The notes: generated by a model from the letters alone, not told the origin. A stretch of 64,000 bases of DNA from Alcanivorax sp. (GCA_022449455.1 JAKUPL010000017.1:1-64000); one strand, 5' to 3'; positions 1 to 12,018 are shown, counted from the first letter of the stretch. Numbers and translations: made by a program.

Positions 1-2
1 GC

Positions 3-155
3 CAGGGCGGCCGTGGCCGGGGTCAGGGCGGCGCCAAGGCCGACGGCAACCGTGGCGGCAACGCCGAGGGCGCCCACCCCGGCAACGGCGACGGCCAGCG
101 CCGCCGCCGGCGTCGCCGCTCCTCCGGGAACGGAAACGGCAACGCGTCTCGCTAG
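3..155 (+). CDS. C-terminal tail of an unidentified protein (5' end outside window)
   Basis: The reading frame starting at base 3 is open from the window edge to a TAG at 153-155. It encodes about 50 residues that are rich in Gly, Arg, Gln and Asn, with a run of seven arginines near the end. Such tails are typical of RNA-binding extensions, for example on DEAD-box helicases of the RhlB/RhlE type, but no catalytic domain is visible, so the identity is a guess. It converges on the MFS gene, with only seven bases between the two stop codons. Confidence 0.5.
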   Translation, partial: QGGRGRGQGGAKADGNRGGNAEGAHPGNGDGQRRRRRRRSSGNGNGNASR

Positions 156-162
156 CTGGCGA

Positions 163-1452
163 TCAGCGACCGTAATCCTGGTCGCGGGTTTCCCGGGTGG
201 CCAGCAGCGCCACCAGCGTCAGCAGGGCCGCCCCGGCCAGGTAATACCCCACCGCCTGCAGCCCGAACCGGGTTGCCAGGGCGGTGGCGATGTAGGGCGC
301 CAGGGAGGCGCCGAAAATCCCCGCCAGATTGAACGCCAGGGACACCCCGGTGTAACGCACGCGGGTCGGGAAATACTCCGACAGCACCGTGCCCAACGGC
401 CCATAGGTCATGCCCATCAGGCCCAGCCCCAGGGCCAGGAACAGCAGCACGCCCGGCAGCGAGCCGCCGCCGAACAGCGGTTCGAACAGCAGCCCGAACA
501 CGGCGATGGCCACGGTCACCCAGATCAGGGTACGGCGCCGGCCGTGGCGGTCGGCGAACAGGGCGGCGAACGGAATGGTGGCGGCGAAGCACAGGATCGC
601 CAGCAGCTGGATGACCAGGAAGGTCTCCCGGGAGTAGCCCAGGGCGGTGGTCCCCCAGGTCAGCGCGAACACCGTGGTCAGGTAGAACAGCACGAAGGTG
701 GCGATGGCCACCACCGTGCCCAGAATCAACGCCTTGGTGTGATGGGTGATGACCCGCGCCATCGGCACCTTGACCCGCTCCTGGGTGTCCAGGGCGTGGC
801 GGAACACCGGCGTCTCCTCGATCTTCAGCCGCACGTACAGCCCCACCAGCACCAGCAACGCGCTGAGCAGAAACGGAATGCGCCAGCCCCAGGCGAAAAA
901 CTGCTCGTCGCTGAGCACCTCGGTGAGAATCAGGAAACAGCCGCCGGACAGCAGGAAGCCCAACGGCGCGCCCAGCTGCGGAAACATGCCGAACCAGGCA
1001 CGCTTGCCCGGCGGCGCGTTTTCAGTGGCGAGCAGCACTGCCCCGCCCCACTCACCGCCCAGCCCCAGCCCCTGACCGAACCGGCAAAGCGCCAGCAACA
1101 AAGGCGCCAGCACGCCGATCTGCGCGTAGGTGGGCAGCACGCCGATGGCCACCGTGGACACGCCCATGGTCAGCAGCGCCGCCACCAGCGTGACCTTGCG
1201 CCCCAGCCGGTCGCCGAAATGGCCGAACAGCGCCGAGCCCAGCGGTCGCGCGAAGAACGCGATGGCGAAGGTGGCCAGCGATTGCAGCATCCCCGCCGCC
1301 GGGTCGGCGCCGGGGAAGAACAGGGGCGGAAACACCAGCACCGCGGCGGTGGCGTAAATATAGAAATCGAAGAACTCGATGGTGGTACCGGCCAGGCTGG
1401 CGAACAGAATACGGCCGGTGGAATTGGCCGGCGCGGCGGTGGGTCGGGACAT
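163..1452 (-). CDS. MFS transporter, metabolite:H+ symporter (MHS) type
   Basis: This 429-residue protein is very hydrophobic and has the length and layout of a 12-helix major facilitator. The N-terminus carries TIEFFDFYIYAT, typical of the MHS subfamily, which imports organic acids such as shikimate, citrate or proline/betaine with protons. The loop between helices 2 and 3 has the MFS signature GDRLGRKV near residue 80. It is transcribed divergently from the acyl-CoA synthetase across about 140 bases, so it may import a carboxylate that this enzyme activates. The substrate cannot be read from the sequence. Confidence 0.88.
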   Translation of the reverse strand: MSRPTAAPANSTGRILFASLAGTTIEFFDFYIYATAAVLVFPPLFFPGADPAAGMLQSLATFAIAFFARPLGSALFGHFGDRLGRKVTLVAALLTMGVSTVAIGVLPTYAQIGVLAPLLLALCRFGQGLGLGGEWGGAVLLATENAPPGKRAWFGMFPQLGAPLGFLLSGGCFLILTEVLSDEQFFAWGWRIPFLLSALLVLVGLYVRLKIEETPVFRHALDTQERVKVPMARVITHHTKALILGTVVAIATFVLFYLTTVFALTWGTTALGYSRETFLVIQLLAILCFAATIPFAALFADRHGRRRTLIWVTVAIAVFGLLFEPLFGGGSLPGVLLFLALGLGLMGMTYGPLGTVLSEYFPTRVRYTGVSLAFNLAGIFGASLAPYIATALATRFGLQAVGYYLAGAALLTLVALLATRETRDQDYGR

Positions 1453-1592
1453 GGGTGAAGCTCTCGAAATGTGAACCGGGCGGCAAGGATACTCTCTCGC
1501 CGCCGAGGCGACTATGGTCTACTGGCATGACCCATTCAGGGATGATTGGATGGGTGGCACGCACAAAAGAACAAAACAGCAAGGAGCGGGAC

Positions 1593-3503
<1,911 letters not shown>

Positions 3504-3514
3504 AGGAGACCCTG

Positions 3515-3910
3515 ATGACCCTCAAAAAAACGGTCGCCGATCTGGTCGCCGACGCCGAGGCCCGCATCGAGCGGCTCACCCCGGAACAGGCCCGGGCCCT
3601 GGCCGACGACCCGTCGGTGCGCTTCGTGGACATCCGCGATGTGCGCGAACTGAAACGCGAGGGCACCCTGCCCGGCGCCCTGCACGCGCCCCGCGGCATG
3701 CTGGAGTTCTGGGTGGACCCGGACTCGCCCTACCACAAACCGGACTTCGCCAGTGGTCAGCGCTTCGTGCTGTTCTGCGCCCTGGGCCACCGCTCCGCCC
3801 TGGCCACCGCCCAGCTTCAGGACATGGGGTTTGGGCCGGTGTGCGATATCGAAGGGGGGTTCAAGGCGTGGCGGGAGGCCGGCGGGGAGGTGGAAGAAAA
3901 GAGCCGTTGA
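3515..3910 (+). CDS. Rhodanese-like domain protein
   Basis: A single-domain rhodanese of 131 residues. It has the FVDIRDVRELKREG segment common at the front of the fold and an active-site loop CALGHR with the persulfide-forming cysteine near residue 88. Proteins of this family transfer sulfane sulfur to thiols or cyanide; no signal peptide is seen, so it is probably cytoplasmic. It starts 11 bases after the acyl-CoA synthetase stop, with GAAGGAG just upstream, so the two genes are probably cotranscribed. The physiological sulfur acceptor is unknown. Confidence 0.85.
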   Translation: MTLKKTVADLVADAEARIERLTPEQARALADDPSVRFVDIRDVRELKREGTLPGALHAPRGMLEFWVDPDSPYHKPDFASGQRFVLFCALGHRSALATAQLQDMGFGPVCDIEGGFKAWREAGGEVEEKSR

Positions 3911-3914
3911 AGGT

Positions 3915-5048
3915 TCAACTTCCCTGCCGCCGCCGGCAATCCTCGCGCACTTCCTCCAAGCCATCCCGGGCGATGTAGCCGTGCCGGAAGGCGTGCTGGG
4001 CCATTTCCAGACTGTCGTTGGCCAGCACCATATCGCAACCTCGCGCGGCGGTGCGTTCGGCCAGGGTCTGAATGGCCCGGTCCCGTTCGGTGCCCCGGTG
4101 CACGTGGCGAATGTAGATGGCGCGGATGCGGTCCGGGAATTCGTCCACCAGTTCGGCGTACACCTCCGGGTCGCGCTGGCCGCTGTCGCCGATCAGCACG
4201 AACGGCACCTGGTCGTAGATCGCCAGCATGCGGCGGATCAGCATGGCCTTGTGGTCCTTGGCGCGGATCGGCAGCGGCCGCTGCAGAGTCACGCCCCACT
4301 CGCGCAGAAACAGGATCGGGCCGTGGGGAATGCGGTTCAGATGGAAGAATTCCTCGAGCACGTCGTAGATGCTCCAGGGCCCCCGGGACACATACAGCAT
4401 GGGCCGGCGGCGCTCGCCGGTGTCACCATGGAACAGCGCCCGGTAAAAAGCGGAGACGCCGGGGAACGCGGTGCGGTGGCGCGCCTTGAGCACGAACAGC
4501 TGGTACATCATGGTCAGCTTGCTGGCCACGCCGGTATAGATCACGGTGTCGTCGATATCGCTGATCACCGCGCAGTCCAGATCCCGGGGCGGGATATAGA
4601 GGTCGGCGCTGGCTTCCACCGGCTCCCGTTCGCCCTCCCGGTTACCCGGGTGCAGCCGCAGGCGGGCCTGCTGCCAGAACGCCTGGTCGGGCCAGTCCCG
4701 GTTGGCCTCCACGTCCAGGGTGACGTGGAAATAGCCGTCCCGGTCGGTGACCACGTCCACGCTCACCGCGCCCACGGTGACGGTCAGGTGGGCGTCGTGC
4801 ACGCCCCAGCGCACCGTGCGTCGGATAATGTTGAGCACATCGTCCACCGGCCCTTCGCGCAGATTCAGCCCCAGCCCGGGTTGGCGGAACACCCGCCCGA
4901 TCAGAAACACCGAGCGCCGCGAACCGTAGCCCCGGTAAGTCTGGATCACGCGGCCGGCGCGGCGGCCCCCACGCCGCGCCGGCCGCGCCAGGAAACGCAG
5001 CAGCTTGCGCAGACCGCGATAAAGGCGGCGGGGGGTGGGTAGATTCAT
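3915..5048 (-). CDS. App1-like phosphatidate phosphatase family protein (DUF2183)
   Basis: A 377-residue protein with an HAD-type catalytic motif DIDDT at about residues 164-168 and the downstream SDIDDTVIYTG context of the App1 family, whose yeast member dephosphorylates phosphatidate. The conserved C-terminal half includes an IGDSGQRDPEVY segment. The N-terminal 40 residues are very basic. The start at 5048 has a GGAG box upstream; the frame continues 24 codons further into a repeat-rich spacer, which I exclude. It stands downstream of the M14-RimK genes on the same strand, separated by an inverted repeat. The bacterial substrate is unproven. Confidence 0.82.
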   Translation of the reverse strand: MNLPTPRRLYRGLRKLLRFLARPARRGGRRAGRVIQTYRGYGSRRSVFLIGRVFRQPGLGLNLREGPVDDVLNIIRRTVRWGVHDAHLTVTVGAVSVDVVTDRDGYFHVTLDVEANRDWPDQAFWQQARLRLHPGNREGEREPVEASADLYIPPRDLDCAVISDIDDTVIYTGVASKLTMMYQLFVLKARHRTAFPGVSAFYRALFHGDTGERRRPMLYVSRGPWSIYDVLEEFFHLNRIPHGPILFLREWGVTLQRPLPIRAKDHKAMLIRRMLAIYDQVPFVLIGDSGQRDPEVYAELVDEFPDRIRAIYIRHVHRGTERDRAIQTLAERTAARGCDMVLANDSLEMAQHAFRHGYIARDGLEEVREDCRRRQGS

Positions 5049-5064
5049 CGACACTCCGGAAATA

Positions 5065-5192
5065 AGTTCAAAGTTAAAAGTTAAAAGTTGAAACGCGGTA
5101 ACCGACATCGCCGGCTGCATCGACGTGCCCGCGCTGAAGCACGGTGCCGTTACGGAGCCGCCCTTTTAACTTTTAACTTTCAACTTTTAACT
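5065..5192. repeat. Inverted repeat built from 7-base units (locus 1)
   Basis: Bases 5065-5087 and 5163-5185 are inverted copies of each other over 23 bases with one mismatch; the inner 18 (5070-5087 and 5163-5180) match perfectly. Each arm is a short tandem array with a 7-base period, units AGTTAAA and AGTTGAA. The 75-base spacer is ordinary G+C-rich sequence. The arms are extremely A+T-rich compared with the neighbourhood. The element fills the gap between the App1-like gene and the M14 gene on the minus strand. Confidence 0.85.
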
Positions 5193-5193
5193 G

Positions 5194-6246
5194 CTAAACA
5201 ATCGGCGGTTCGCCGGCCAGGCCCGGGCCCCGTTCGATGTCCGACGTGAACACCTCCAGGTTCTGGGCCACTTCGCGCACTTCCTCGAAGCGGGCGATGT
5301 GGTACAGGGCCTCGCCTTCGTTAACCAGCGGCAGATTATTGCGGCCCACCAGGATACCGGCGCAGGGGGACTCGATGGCCACGTCGTCGCCGCCGAAGGG
5401 GCTGGAGATACGGCCGATCAGTTGCCCCTTCTTGAGCCAGGCGCCCAGCGCCACCAGCGGCAGAAAGACCCCGTCCCGTTCCGCGCGCACCCAGCTGGAC
5501 GAGCGCGCGATGTGCGGTTCCAGCGGCGCGCGGGTCTTGCGCGGGCCGGTCATGCCCAGATGGTGAATGATGTTGAGCACCCCCTTGACCCCGGCGCGGA
5601 TGCAGCTTTCCTCGAAGCGCAACGCTTCGCCGGCTTCGTAGGTGATCACCGGAATGCCCTGGGCCTCGGCCACTTCGCGCAGGGTGCCTTCGCCGAGCAC
5701 CGAGTTGATCACCACCGGCACGCCGAAGGCGGCGGCCATGGCGGCGGTGTCGTCGTTGGACAGATCGGCGCGGATCTGCGGCAGATTGGCGCGGTGAATG
5801 GCGCCGGTGTGCAGATCCACCGCATGGGTGGCGCGGTCCAGCACCTGGGTCTTGAACTGCCAGGCCATGCGCGCGCCCAGGCTGCCGGTCTCCGAGCCCG
5901 GGAAACTGCGGTTCAGATCGCGCCGGTCCGGCAGGTAACGGGTCTTGTGGATGAACCCGAAGACGTTGACCACGGGCACCGCCAACAGGGTGCCGTTGAG
6001 CCGCTTGAGCGCGGAATGGCGCAGCAGCCGGCGGATGATTTCCACGCCGTTGAGCTCGTCGCCGTGGATGGCGGCGCTGACCAGCAACACCGGCCCGGGG
6101 CGGCGGCCATGGATCACATGGATGGGTACGTTCAGCGGCGTCTGGGTATAAAGCTGCGCCAGCGGCAGCTCCACCTTGACGCGGGTGCCCGGCTGCACGG
6201 TGACGCCGTTGATCTCGAACGGCGCGACTTTTTCGTTGCGACTCAC
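5194..6246 (-). CDS. Succinylglutamate desuccinylase/aspartoacylase-like M14 zinc protein
   Basis: A 350-residue protein of the M14 carboxypeptidase-like family that includes AstE and aspartoacylase. The zinc site is visible: HGDE at 61-64 and His146 within DLHTG, with a candidate catalytic glutamate in the TYEAGE segment near 203-207. A C-terminal beta-rich barrel region follows, as in aspartoacylase relatives. Its start codon overlaps the end of rimK by four bases, so translation is coupled. That context suggests it acts on a glutamylated or other acyl-amino substrate linked to RimK activity. This is inference; no substrate is known for this branch. Confidence 0.85.
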   Translation of the reverse strand: MSRNEKVAPFEINGVTVQPGTRVKVELPLAQLYTQTPLNVPIHVIHGRRPGPVLLVSAAIHGDELNGVEIIRRLLRHSALKRLNGTLLAVPVVNVFGFIHKTRYLPDRRDLNRSFPGSETGSLGARMAWQFKTQVLDRATHAVDLHTGAIHRANLPQIRADLSNDDTAAMAAAFGVPVVINSVLGEGTLREVAEAQGIPVITYEAGEALRFEESCIRAGVKGVLNIIHHLGMTGPRKTRAPLEPHIARSSSWVRAERDGVFLPLVALGAWLKKGQLIGRISSPFGGDDVAIESPCAGILVGRNNLPLVNEGEALYHIARFEEVREVAQNLEVFTSDIERGPGLAGEPPIV

Positions 6247-7151
6247 CCCTTGGCTCCCTTGGTCTGGGTGCGGTTGGGGCGGGCGTTCTTTTCGATGAAC
6301 TTGATCATCATGCCGGCCACATCCTTGGCGGTGGCCGCCTCGATACCCTCCAGGCCCGGCGAGGAGTTCACCTCCATCACCAGCGGCCCGTGGTTGGAGC
6401 GCAGAATGTCCACGCCGGCCACGTTGAGCCCCATGATGCGCGCGGCGCGCACCGCCGTGGCCCGCTCTTCCGGGGTGATGCGGATCAGGCTGGCGGTGCC
6501 GCCCCGGTGCAGGTTGGAACGGAATTCACCGGGCAGCGCCTGGCGCTTCATGGCGGCGATCACCTTGCCACCCACCACAAAGCAGCGGATGTCGGCGCCG
6601 CCGGCTTCCTTGATGTATTCCTGCACCATCACCGACACGTTCAGGCCCATGAAGGCCTCGATCACCGACTCCGCCGCCTTGCGGGTTTCCGCCAGCACCA
6701 CGCCGATGCCCTGGGTGCCTTCCAGCATCTTGATCACCAGCGGCGCGCCGCCGACCATGCTGATCAGGTCGGGAATGTCGTCCGGGGAGTGGGCGAAGCC
6801 GGTTACCGGCAGGCCCACGCCCTTGCGCGACAGCAGCTGCAGCGAGCGCAGCTTGTCCCGGGAGCGCGAAATCGCCACCGATTCATTGACCGGAAACACG
6901 CCCATCATTTCGAACTGGCGCAACACCGCGGTGCCGTACTGTGTGATCGAGGCGCCGATCCGCGGGATCACCGCGTCGAAGCCTTCCAGCACCTCGCCCT
7001 TGAAGTGAATCTCGGGCTTGTGGGACACCATGCTCATATAGCAGCGCAGGGTGTCGATGACGTGCATCTCATGTCCCAGATCCTGCCCGGCCTGCACCAT
7101 GCGGCGGGTGGAATAGAGATGCTTGTTCCGGGACAGAATCGCAATCTTCAT
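6243..7151 (-). CDS. rimK: RimK-type alpha-L-glutamate ligase
   Basis: An ATP-grasp ligase of 302 residues that starts MKIAILSRN and matches RimK of Escherichia coli and Pseudomonas in length. RimK adds glutamate residues to the C-terminus of ribosomal protein S6. The ATP-grasp core is seen as [11 protein letters not shown] and the metal-binding MEVNSSPG segment near the C-terminus. It lies in a tight operon: its start overlaps the end of the RimB-like gene (7148-7151) and its end overlaps the M14 gene. The final residues are basic and poorly conserved. Confidence 0.93.
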   Translation of the reverse strand: MKIAILSRNKHLYSTRRMVQAGQDLGHEMHVIDTLRCYMSMVSHKPEIHFKGEVLEGFDAVIPRIGASITQYGTAVLRQFEMMGVFPVNESVAISRSRDKLRSLQLLSRKGVGLPVTGFAHSPDDIPDLISMVGGAPLVIKMLEGTQGIGVVLAETRKAAESVIEAFMGLNVSVMVQEYIKEAGGADIRCFVVGGKVIAAMKRQALPGEFRSNLHRGGTASLIRITPEERATAVRAARIMGLNVAGVDILRSNHGPLVMEVNSSPGLEGIEAATAKDVAGMMIKFIEKNARPNRTQTKGAKG

Positions 7152-7582
7152 GGTTGACGCTCGTTACCGCCGAGTAGGAAAGACGCCTGGGGATGCACCA
7201 CCAACTGATCCATGGCGGTGCGCCCAAGCAACATGCGGAATTTCATGGTTTCGCGGTCGGTGAGAGTGATCTCCACCGGCCAGCGGCGCCCGCCCAGGGC
7301 GAGCAGGGTGCGGATCACCGGCCGCTCCTCGCGGTGGCCGCCGGAGTCGGACACCACCCGCCGGTCCAGCAGCGGCGCCTCGCACTCGCGCACCTGATCC
7401 GAATCCTGAAACGGGTGGATGCGAAAGCGAATCCATTCGCGACCGTCCCGTTCAAAACTGTCCACTTCGAACGCGTGCAGCGCGGAGGTCCGCGCACCGG
7501 TGTCCACTTTCAGTTTGATGGCCTTGATACCCAGGTCCGGGAGGCTGGCCCATTCGCGCCAGCCCACGGTGGTTTTATTCAT
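7148..7582 (-). CDS. RimB-like (RimK-associated) retropepsin-type protease family protein
   Basis: This 144-residue protein belongs to the family often labelled ATP-dependent zinc protease, which has a retropepsin-like fold. The presumed catalytic segment [11 protein letters not shown] begins at residue 26, with Asp27 as the likely active aspartate. A second conserved block, MLLGRTAMD, lies near residue 117-125. In Pseudomonas a homologue in the rimABK operon (RimB) acts with RimK on modified S6. It is the first gene of the operon and overlaps rimK by four bases. I saw no RimA homologue nearby. Confidence 0.82.
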   Translation of the reverse strand: MNKTTVGWREWASLPDLGIKAIKLKVDTGARTSALHAFEVDSFERDGREWIRFRIHPFQDSDQVRECEAPLLDRRVVSDSGGHREERPVIRTLLALGGRRWPVEITLTDRETMKFRMLLGRTAMDQLVVHPQASFLLGGNERQP

Positions 7583-7655
7583 CCGGGGGTTCCTGTTCCC
7601 TGCTTTGGCTTACCGGCAGCCTACACAGGGAAGGAAGCCGGCGCTAGCCGGCTTT

Positions 7656-7805
7656 GATACAGGATTCAGGATGCAGGATACAGCGCGAGTCTGGCCGGAT
7701 ATGGACTGGATCGCCGTGCACGCGAATACGGTTCGGCGCGGGCACGGCCGGGTCGAAACAAAACACGTCCAACCGCCCTGCATCCTGCATCCTGAATCCT
7801 GCATC
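7656..7805. repeat. Inverted repeat built from 7-base units (locus 2)
   Basis: Bases 7656-7683 and 7778-7805 are inverted copies over 28 bases with two mismatches. Each arm consists of units with a 7-base period: CAGGATT, CAGGATG, CAGGATA. The spacer of 94 bases shows no gene. The element lies in the 251-base gap between the 3' end of argG and the 5' end of the RimB-like gene. It shares architecture, but not sequence, with the elements at 5065 and 23890. Confidence 0.85.
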
Positions 7806-7833
7806 GACGCGGCGAAGCCGCGTCAGGGCCGCG

Positions 7834-9057
<1,224 letters not shown>

Positions 9058-9225
9058 GCCACACTCCAGAACTGATGCGAGAAACACTGATAAAACGAAC
9101 GGGGCCGGGCGCGCGGATCGGCCCGCCCCGCGGGGCCGCGTATTGTACCCGTGGCGGTCCGCCGCCGTCACCTGTCCCGGCGCCGGGGAATGGGGTAGCA
9201 TGAGCGCGCTTTGATGGGAGATGGC

Positions 9226-9894
9226 ATGAGCGACAAGCACCCTTCCCTGGCGCTACGGTTCCGGGGCTTCCTGCCGGTGGTGGTGGATGTGGAAACCGGC
9301 GGCTTCGATGCCCGCAGCGACGCGCTGCTGGAAATCGCCGCGGTTCTGCTGGATATCGATGCCCGCGGTTACCTGCGCCCCTCGACCCGGGTGCACTTTC
9401 ATGTGGATCCCTTCCCCGGCGCCAATATCGAACAGGCGGCGCTGGATTTCACCGGCATCGACCCGCACAACCCGCTGCGCGGCGCCGTGGACGAGGACAC
9501 CGCGCTCAAGGGCGTGTTCGCGCCGGTGCGCAAGGCGATCAAGCACCACGGCTGCAACCGGGCGGTGCTGGTCGGCCACAACAGCTTCTTCGATCAGGGC
9601 TTCCTGAACGCGGCGGCGGAACGCACCGACGTGAAGCGCAACCCGTTTCACCCGTTCTCCAGCTTCGACACCGCCACCCTGGCCGGGCTGGTGTACGGCC
9701 AGACGGTGCTGGCCAAGGCCTGCGAGGCGGCCGGCATCCCGTTCAGCCAGCGTGACGCCCATTCGGCGCTGTACGACGCCACCCGCACCGCCGAGCTGTT
9801 CTGCTCCATGGTGAACCGCTTCCGCGACCTGGGCGGCTGGCCGCCGCCGCCGGCCGGCGCCATGCCGCCGACCCTGGCCAACGCCCTGGATTAA
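9226..9894 (+). CDS. rnt: Ribonuclease T
   Basis: A DEDDh 3'-5' exoribonuclease that trims tRNA 3' ends and matures 5S and 23S rRNA. From the chosen start the protein has 222 residues. Asp21 and Glu23 lie in VDVETGG, a further Asp in [10 protein letters not shown], and the His/Asp pair in [14 protein letters not shown]. The ATG at 9226 is chosen because GGGAG lies five bases upstream; TTG and ATG codons at 9211 and 9214 are in frame but lack a site. It converges on grxD over a shared hairpin, an arrangement common in Pseudomonas-like genomes. Confidence 0.95.
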   Translation: MSDKHPSLALRFRGFLPVVVDVETGGFDARSDALLEIAAVLLDIDARGYLRPSTRVHFHVDPFPGANIEQAALDFTGIDPHNPLRGAVDEDTALKGVFAPVRKAIKHHGCNRAVLVGHNSFFDQGFLNAAAERTDVKRNPFHPFSSFDTATLAGLVYGQTVLAKACEAAGIPFSQRDAHSALYDATRTAELFCSMVNRFRDLGGWPPPPAGAMPPTLANALD

Positions 9895-9900
9895 GGACAA

Positions 9901-9927
9901 AAAAAGGCGCCGGATCGGCGCCTTTTT
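9901..9927. terminator. Bidirectional rho-independent terminator between rnt and grxD
   Basis: An 11-base perfect stem with arms 9901-9911 (AAAAAGGCGCC) and 9917-9927 (GGCGCCTTTTT) encloses a five-base loop. A-rich sequence on one side and T-rich on the other allow it to act in both directions, as expected between two convergent genes. Confidence 0.92.
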
Positions 9928-9945
9928 GGTGGCCGGGCGGGACGC

Positions 9946-10275
9946 TCAGGCGTCGCCTTCCACCGCCGCGCCGTCCACCAACTCCTTGAGCTGACCGGAC
10001 CGGTACATCTCCATCACGATGTCGCAGCCGCCCACCAGCTCGCCGCTGATCCACAGCTGCGGGAAGGTCGGCCAGTTGGCGAATTCCTTCAGGTTCTGCC
10101 GGATCTCCGGCGCTTCCAGAATGTTCACGTAGGCGAACGGCTTGCCCACGCTGGTCATGGCTTCCACCACCTGGGCGGAAAAACCGCACTGGGGAAACTG
10201 GGGGGTGCCTTTCATGTACAGCAGCACCGGGTTCTTCGCGATTTGGTCCTTGATGACCGCAATCACATCGTCCAT
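9946..10275 (-). CDS. grxD: Monothiol glutaredoxin, Grx4 family
   Basis: A 109-residue monothiol glutaredoxin with the CGFS active site at residues 30-33 and the typical YMKGTPQFPQCGFS and WPTFPQLWISGELVGG blocks. Proteins of this family bind and deliver [2Fe-2S] clusters. An upstream extension of 38 codons in the open frame is rejected because the ATG at 10275 gives the canonical N-terminus MDDVIAVIKDQI. Transcription starts in the short gap after the hydantoinase gene, about 90 bases long, so it may have its own promoter. Confidence 0.96.
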   Translation of the reverse strand: MDDVIAVIKDQIAKNPVLLYMKGTPQFPQCGFSAQVVEAMTSVGKPFAYVNILEAPEIRQNLKEFANWPTFPQLWISGELVGGCDIVMEMYRSGQLKELVDGAAVEGDA

Positions 10276-10363
10276 AGAAACCACCTGGGTCGGAATGTGT
10301 GTCGGAAACGGTAAAGTGTGCAGAGAATGGGGGTTCGCCGCGGCCTTTACAAGGCCCCGCCCC

Positions 10364-11926
10364 TCACATCGCCCCGTAGCCCCCGCCACCGGGGGACGCC
10401 AGCCAAAGGCGGTCGCCGGCCACCGCCCGCCCGGCGTGCTTGGGTGGCAGGACCTCGCCGTTGAGCCGGTTTTCGCCGGCGGCGCCGGGCCCGCCGCCGT
10501 CCAGCCCCCAGGGCCGGTGCCGGCGACGTTCGGTCAGCAGCGTGAACCGGGCCGGTGCCAGAAATTGCAGTTCCCGTTCAATGCCGTCCCCACCCCGGTG
10601 GCGGCCGGCACCGCCGCTGCCGCGCCGCAGCGCGTAGCGCAGCACCCGCAACGGATAGTGTTCTTCCAGGCTCTCAATGGGCGTGTTCAGGGTATTGGTC
10701 ATGTGACTGTGCACCGCCGACAAGCCGTCGCCGCCGGCGTGGGCCCCCTGCCCGCCCGCCATCGTTTCGTAGTAGTCCCAGGGCCGCTCACCGCCCTCGC
10801 CCATGGCCAGGTTGTTCATGGTGCCCTGGCTGGCCGCCGGAACCGCTTCCGGCAGGGCACCGGCCAGCGCGCCCAGCACCACATCGACGATGCGCGAACT
10901 GGTTTCCACGTTGCCGGCGGCCACCGCCCCGGGACGCCGGGCATTGACCAGGCTGCCCTCCGGGGCCGTCAGGGTGACCGGCCGGAACAGACCGGCGCAG
11001 GACGGCGCGTCGTCGGGCAGCAGACAGCGGAAGCAGTACCAGGCGGCGGCCGCCGCCACCGACAGCGGGCAATTGATGTTGCCGGCCACCTGCGCGGCGG
11101 TGCCGGTGAAATCCAGATGGGCCCGGTCACCGCTTACCGTGAGGGTCACGGCGATGGCAATGTCCCGCTGGCCCTGGCCGTCGTCGTCCATCAGGTCGGT
11201 GAACCGGTAAACGCCGTCGGCCAGGTCGGCCAGCCGCTGGCGCATGCGCCGCTCGCCATAGTCGTTGAGCGCCGTCAGGGCGGTATCCAGGGCGTCGGCG
11301 CCGCGCTCCGCGACCAGCTCCGCCAGCCGCCGGGCGCCGGCCTGACAGGCACTGGCCTGGGCGGCGAAGTCGGCGAAGCGCGGCACGTCCAGCGGCGCCG
11401 CCCGGGCCTCGGGATCGTCCGCCAGCCCGGCCAGACTCCGGCACAGCGGCACTTGCCAGGCGCCGGCGCGCTTCAGCCATTGCGGCGCGATCACCAGACC
11501 TTCTTCCTCCAGGGTCCGCGATACCGGCATGGACCCGGGGCTGTTGGCGCCGATGTTGGCGTGGTGGGCGCGGGTCACGGTAAAGGCCATCAGACGCTCG
11601 TCCAGGAACACCGGCGCCACCACCGTCACGTCCGGCAGATGAGTACCCCCCAGATAGGGGTCGTTGACCACCAGCAGGTCGCCGGGCCGCCAGTCCCGGC
11701 CCTCCACCAGGTCGGCCATGGCGTAGGCCATGGACCCCAGATGCACGGGAATGTGGGCGGCCTGGGCGCACAGACCGCCGCCGGCGTCGAAGATGGCGCA
11801 GGAAAAATCCAGCCGGTCCTTGATGTTCGGCGACAGGGCGCTGGCGCGCAGCAGAGCACCCATTTCGTCGCAGATGCCGGCCAGGCGGTTAGCGAAAATG
11901 CTCAGTTGGATCGGGTTCATGGTCAT
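10364..11926 (-). CDS. Hydantoinase B/oxoprolinase family protein (HyuB type)
   Basis: A 520-residue protein of the HyuB family, which supplies the beta subunit of N-methylhydantoinases, acetone carboxylase-like enzymes and 5-oxoprolinase. Recognisable blocks are FDAGGGLCAQAAHIPVHLG, NDPYLGGTHLPDV and a glycine-rich C-terminus GGGGYG. HyuA, the ATP-binding partner, is normally adjacent but is absent within this window: argD lies on one side and grxD on the other. It could pair with a HyuA elsewhere or be a remnant. The frame is intact. It is divergent from argD over a 92-base gap. Confidence 0.85.
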   Translation of the reverse strand: MTMNPIQLSIFANRLAGICDEMGALLRASALSPNIKDRLDFSCAIFDAGGGLCAQAAHIPVHLGSMAYAMADLVEGRDWRPGDLLVVNDPYLGGTHLPDVTVVAPVFLDERLMAFTVTRAHHANIGANSPGSMPVSRTLEEEGLVIAPQWLKRAGAWQVPLCRSLAGLADDPEARAAPLDVPRFADFAAQASACQAGARRLAELVAERGADALDTALTALNDYGERRMRQRLADLADGVYRFTDLMDDDGQGQRDIAIAVTLTVSGDRAHLDFTGTAAQVAGNINCPLSVAAAAAWYCFRCLLPDDAPSCAGLFRPVTLTAPEGSLVNARRPGAVAAGNVETSSRIVDVVLGALAGALPEAVPAASQGTMNNLAMGEGGERPWDYYETMAGGQGAHAGGDGLSAVHSHMTNTLNTPIESLEEHYPLRVLRYALRRGSGGAGRHRGGDGIERELQFLAPARFTLLTERRRHRPWGLDGGGPGAAGENRLNGEVLPPKHAGRAVAGDRLWLASPGGGGYGAM

Positions 11927-11962
11927 TCTTGAGCCAATTGCGTCGTATGCCGTCCACCAGTA

Positions 11963-11971
11963 TTATCCACA
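11963..11971 (+). promoter_or_regulatory. DnaA-box-like 9-mer upstream of argD
   Basis: TTATCCACA, the consensus strong DnaA box, occurs in the 92-base gap between the divergent hyuB-like gene and argD, 48 bases before the argD start. A second copy lies upstream of nrdA. One isolated copy may be chance. Confidence 0.3.
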
Positions 11972-12018
11972 GTCCACCCGGCAGCCAAGGCTGCCGTTTT
12001 TCGTTTGGTGAGAAAGCA

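Noticed and set aside
5065-5192. Simple rho-independent terminator interpretation of the AGTTAAA inverted repeat
   Set aside because: The 75-base spacer is too long for a normal intrinsic terminator and the arms are nearly pure A+T, giving a weak stem.
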